A stretch of 64,000 nt of DNA from CAIYTF01 sp963664845. GTDB lineage: Bacteria > Bacteroidota > Ignavibacteria > Ignavibacteriales > Ignavibacteriaceae. This document shows, piece by piece, positions 63,286 to 64,000 of this stretch. Within the stretch, counting starts at the first letter, position 1, and every line of letters begins with the position of its first letter. The stretch spans positions 3,658,001-3,722,000 of the forward strand of contig OY761615.1 of NCBI GenBank assembly GCA_963664845.1, in the 5' to 3' direction. The position numbers and the translations under genes are program-made. A model generated the notes under the pieces. It had not been told where the DNA came from and ran no database searches. It was given only the letters and a program-made list of their open reading frames with translations.

Positions 63286-63900
63286 TCCTGCTCCTATAAT
63301 TGGGTGATAGATACAAAAATTTCAATGAAAAGTAACAGTTCATAACTAAGAAAAGTAAGTTATAAAAATTATAGTTATAATCAAAAAAATTGGGGACAAT
63401 ATTCGGGCCGAAGAGTCTTATTTCAAGGGCAGAATCTGCGCAAAAATCCAATGGAAATACGGTGAAAAATATGTAGCGCTCCTGTAACCCCGAACCATTA
63501 TTTGGCGCAGGCAATGATGTTTTTCGGGAAAGCGTTGTGGGTAGTTTTTCTCCTATACCGGTATCTTCTTCTTATGGTTGGCCGGCAGTAACTCCGGCAG
63601 TTTTGTGCATGACGGTTAATTATGAACAACAGCAAGTAATAACCGGGCTTGTTCAAATGCGTTTCACAGTCGCTCCATTTATCCAATTGGGGCAGAGTTT
63701 TGTCACTGCCATAAGACTTCAAAATATCACCTTATTTACTTATATTTACACACTATGTAAGATAAAATATGCAATACCGCTCAAATTTGGCTGTAAATGG
63801 ATTTATTGTTGCCATTTACTGTTTGCTGCCATGTTCGGCTCTTCCCCAATTGATTTTTACAAATTGTAAGGCTCTTAGTAAGCTATAGGTTATTGAAATT
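63286..63900. other. Divergent intergenic region between Crp/Fnr operon and prfC
   Basis: No gene is supported. This 615-base stretch must contain the promoters of the Crp/Fnr-led operon (left) and prfC (right). It is AT-rich around 63300-63400. An open frame at 63537-63869 shows no family signal. I see no clear hairpins, operators or riboswitches. Confidence 0.6.
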
Positions 63901-64000
63901 ATGCACAACAGAAACGAAATTAATAAACGCAAAACATTTGCGATCATAAGTCACCCGGATGCGGGCAAAACCACTTTAACGGAGAAACTCCTTCTTTACA
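63901..64000 (+). CDS. prfC: Peptide chain release factor 3, N-terminal part
   Basis: The last 100 bases encode 33 residues: MHNRNEINKRKTFAIISHPD and then AGKTTLTEKLLLY. This is the P-loop region of a translational GTPase; the HPDAGKTTLTEKLLL form is characteristic of RF3, which recycles RF1 and RF2 after peptide release. EF-G and LepA have different loop contexts. The rest lies beyond the window. The ATG at 63901 is the only start with a normal RF3 N-terminus. Confidence 0.88.
   Translation, partial: MHNRNEINKRKTFAIISHPDAGKTTLTEKLLLY

Noticed and set aside
63537..63869. Possible 110-residue gene before prfC
   Set aside because: No family signal; overlaps an equally long open frame on the other strand.
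1..64000. tRNA, rRNA or riboswitch genes
   Set aside because: Intergenic regions were read for T-loop words and typical aptamer cores, and none were convincing. A covariance-model search would be decisive.

Overview
The window reads as chromosomal DNA of a moderately AT-leaning, anaerobic or facultative Gram-negative bacterium of the Bacteroidota/Chlorobi assemblage, most likely Ignavibacteria-like. This assignment is inference. It rests on secreted proteins with PNPF-type C-terminal sorting tails (6374-7576, 38844-40301), PorV/PorQ-like outer-membrane proteins, a DUF1207 protein, a trimeric HydABC [FeFe]-hydrogenase, and a repeat protein ending in dockerin-like calcium loops. No rRNA, tRNA, CRISPR array or intact insertion sequence was recognised.

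Layout. 1-2650: the end of truA, a DUF2231 membrane protein, then about 1.3 kb of decayed DNA with a 46-bp imperfect repeat and a relic of a RepA/AAA_25-type ATPase. 2653-8574: a receiver-receiver-PEP/pyruvate-binding fusion, a thioesterase, a sorted AlkP-like enzyme and an unknown outer-membrane protein. 8870-18776: housekeeping genes (xseA-xseB-dxs, a PhoB/PhoR-like two-component pair, a thiamine-binding-like protein, a Lon-like protease, pyruvate kinase). 19569-24112: a MacAB-TolC-type efflux operon. 24120-26316: a 39-residue zinc ribbon, a MauE/thioredoxin-like fusion and a TrhA/hemolysin III protein. 26974-29973: a 999-residue secreted protein with 14 tandem propeller-like repeats.

30334-36697 is a pyruvate dehydrogenase operon (aceE, aceF, lpdA) with a GxxExxY gene and a CGCAAAG hairpin inserted between aceF and lpdA. 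36850-38725 (minus) holds a ferredoxin, a small heme-copper-oxidase-like membrane protein, an FNR-like palindrome in front of them, and a Crp/Fnr regulator overlapping a VOC gene. 38844-41268 holds a sorted esterase and a DUF169 protein. 41367-45585 (minus) is hydC-hydB-hydA, a NADH-linked, potentially bifurcating hydrogenase. Pyruvate oxidation by the dehydrogenase yields NADH, which this hydrogenase could reoxidise, so the neighbourhood fits fermentative or syntrophic redox balancing. lysC and recG follow.

50167-63285 is almost entirely minus strand and envelope-directed. Crp/Fnr, PHP phosphoesterase, UPF0104/AglD-like membrane protein, two QxxRW glycosyltransferases flanking a NodB deacetylase, a radical SAM enzyme, DUF1207 and a site-2 protease form one tightly overlapping operon. 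A lipoprotein, a propeller protein and a PorV-like protein follow in a second overlapping set. This long operon is the best candidate for an undescribed system, probably a cell-surface glycan or glycolipid pathway. prfC begins at the right edge.

The intergenic spaces carry several families of degraded dispersed repeats, including a 20-bp ATTCCC-N8-GGGAAT palindrome, TCATTGCGAGCCC elements and an ATCCG/CGGAT inverted pair.
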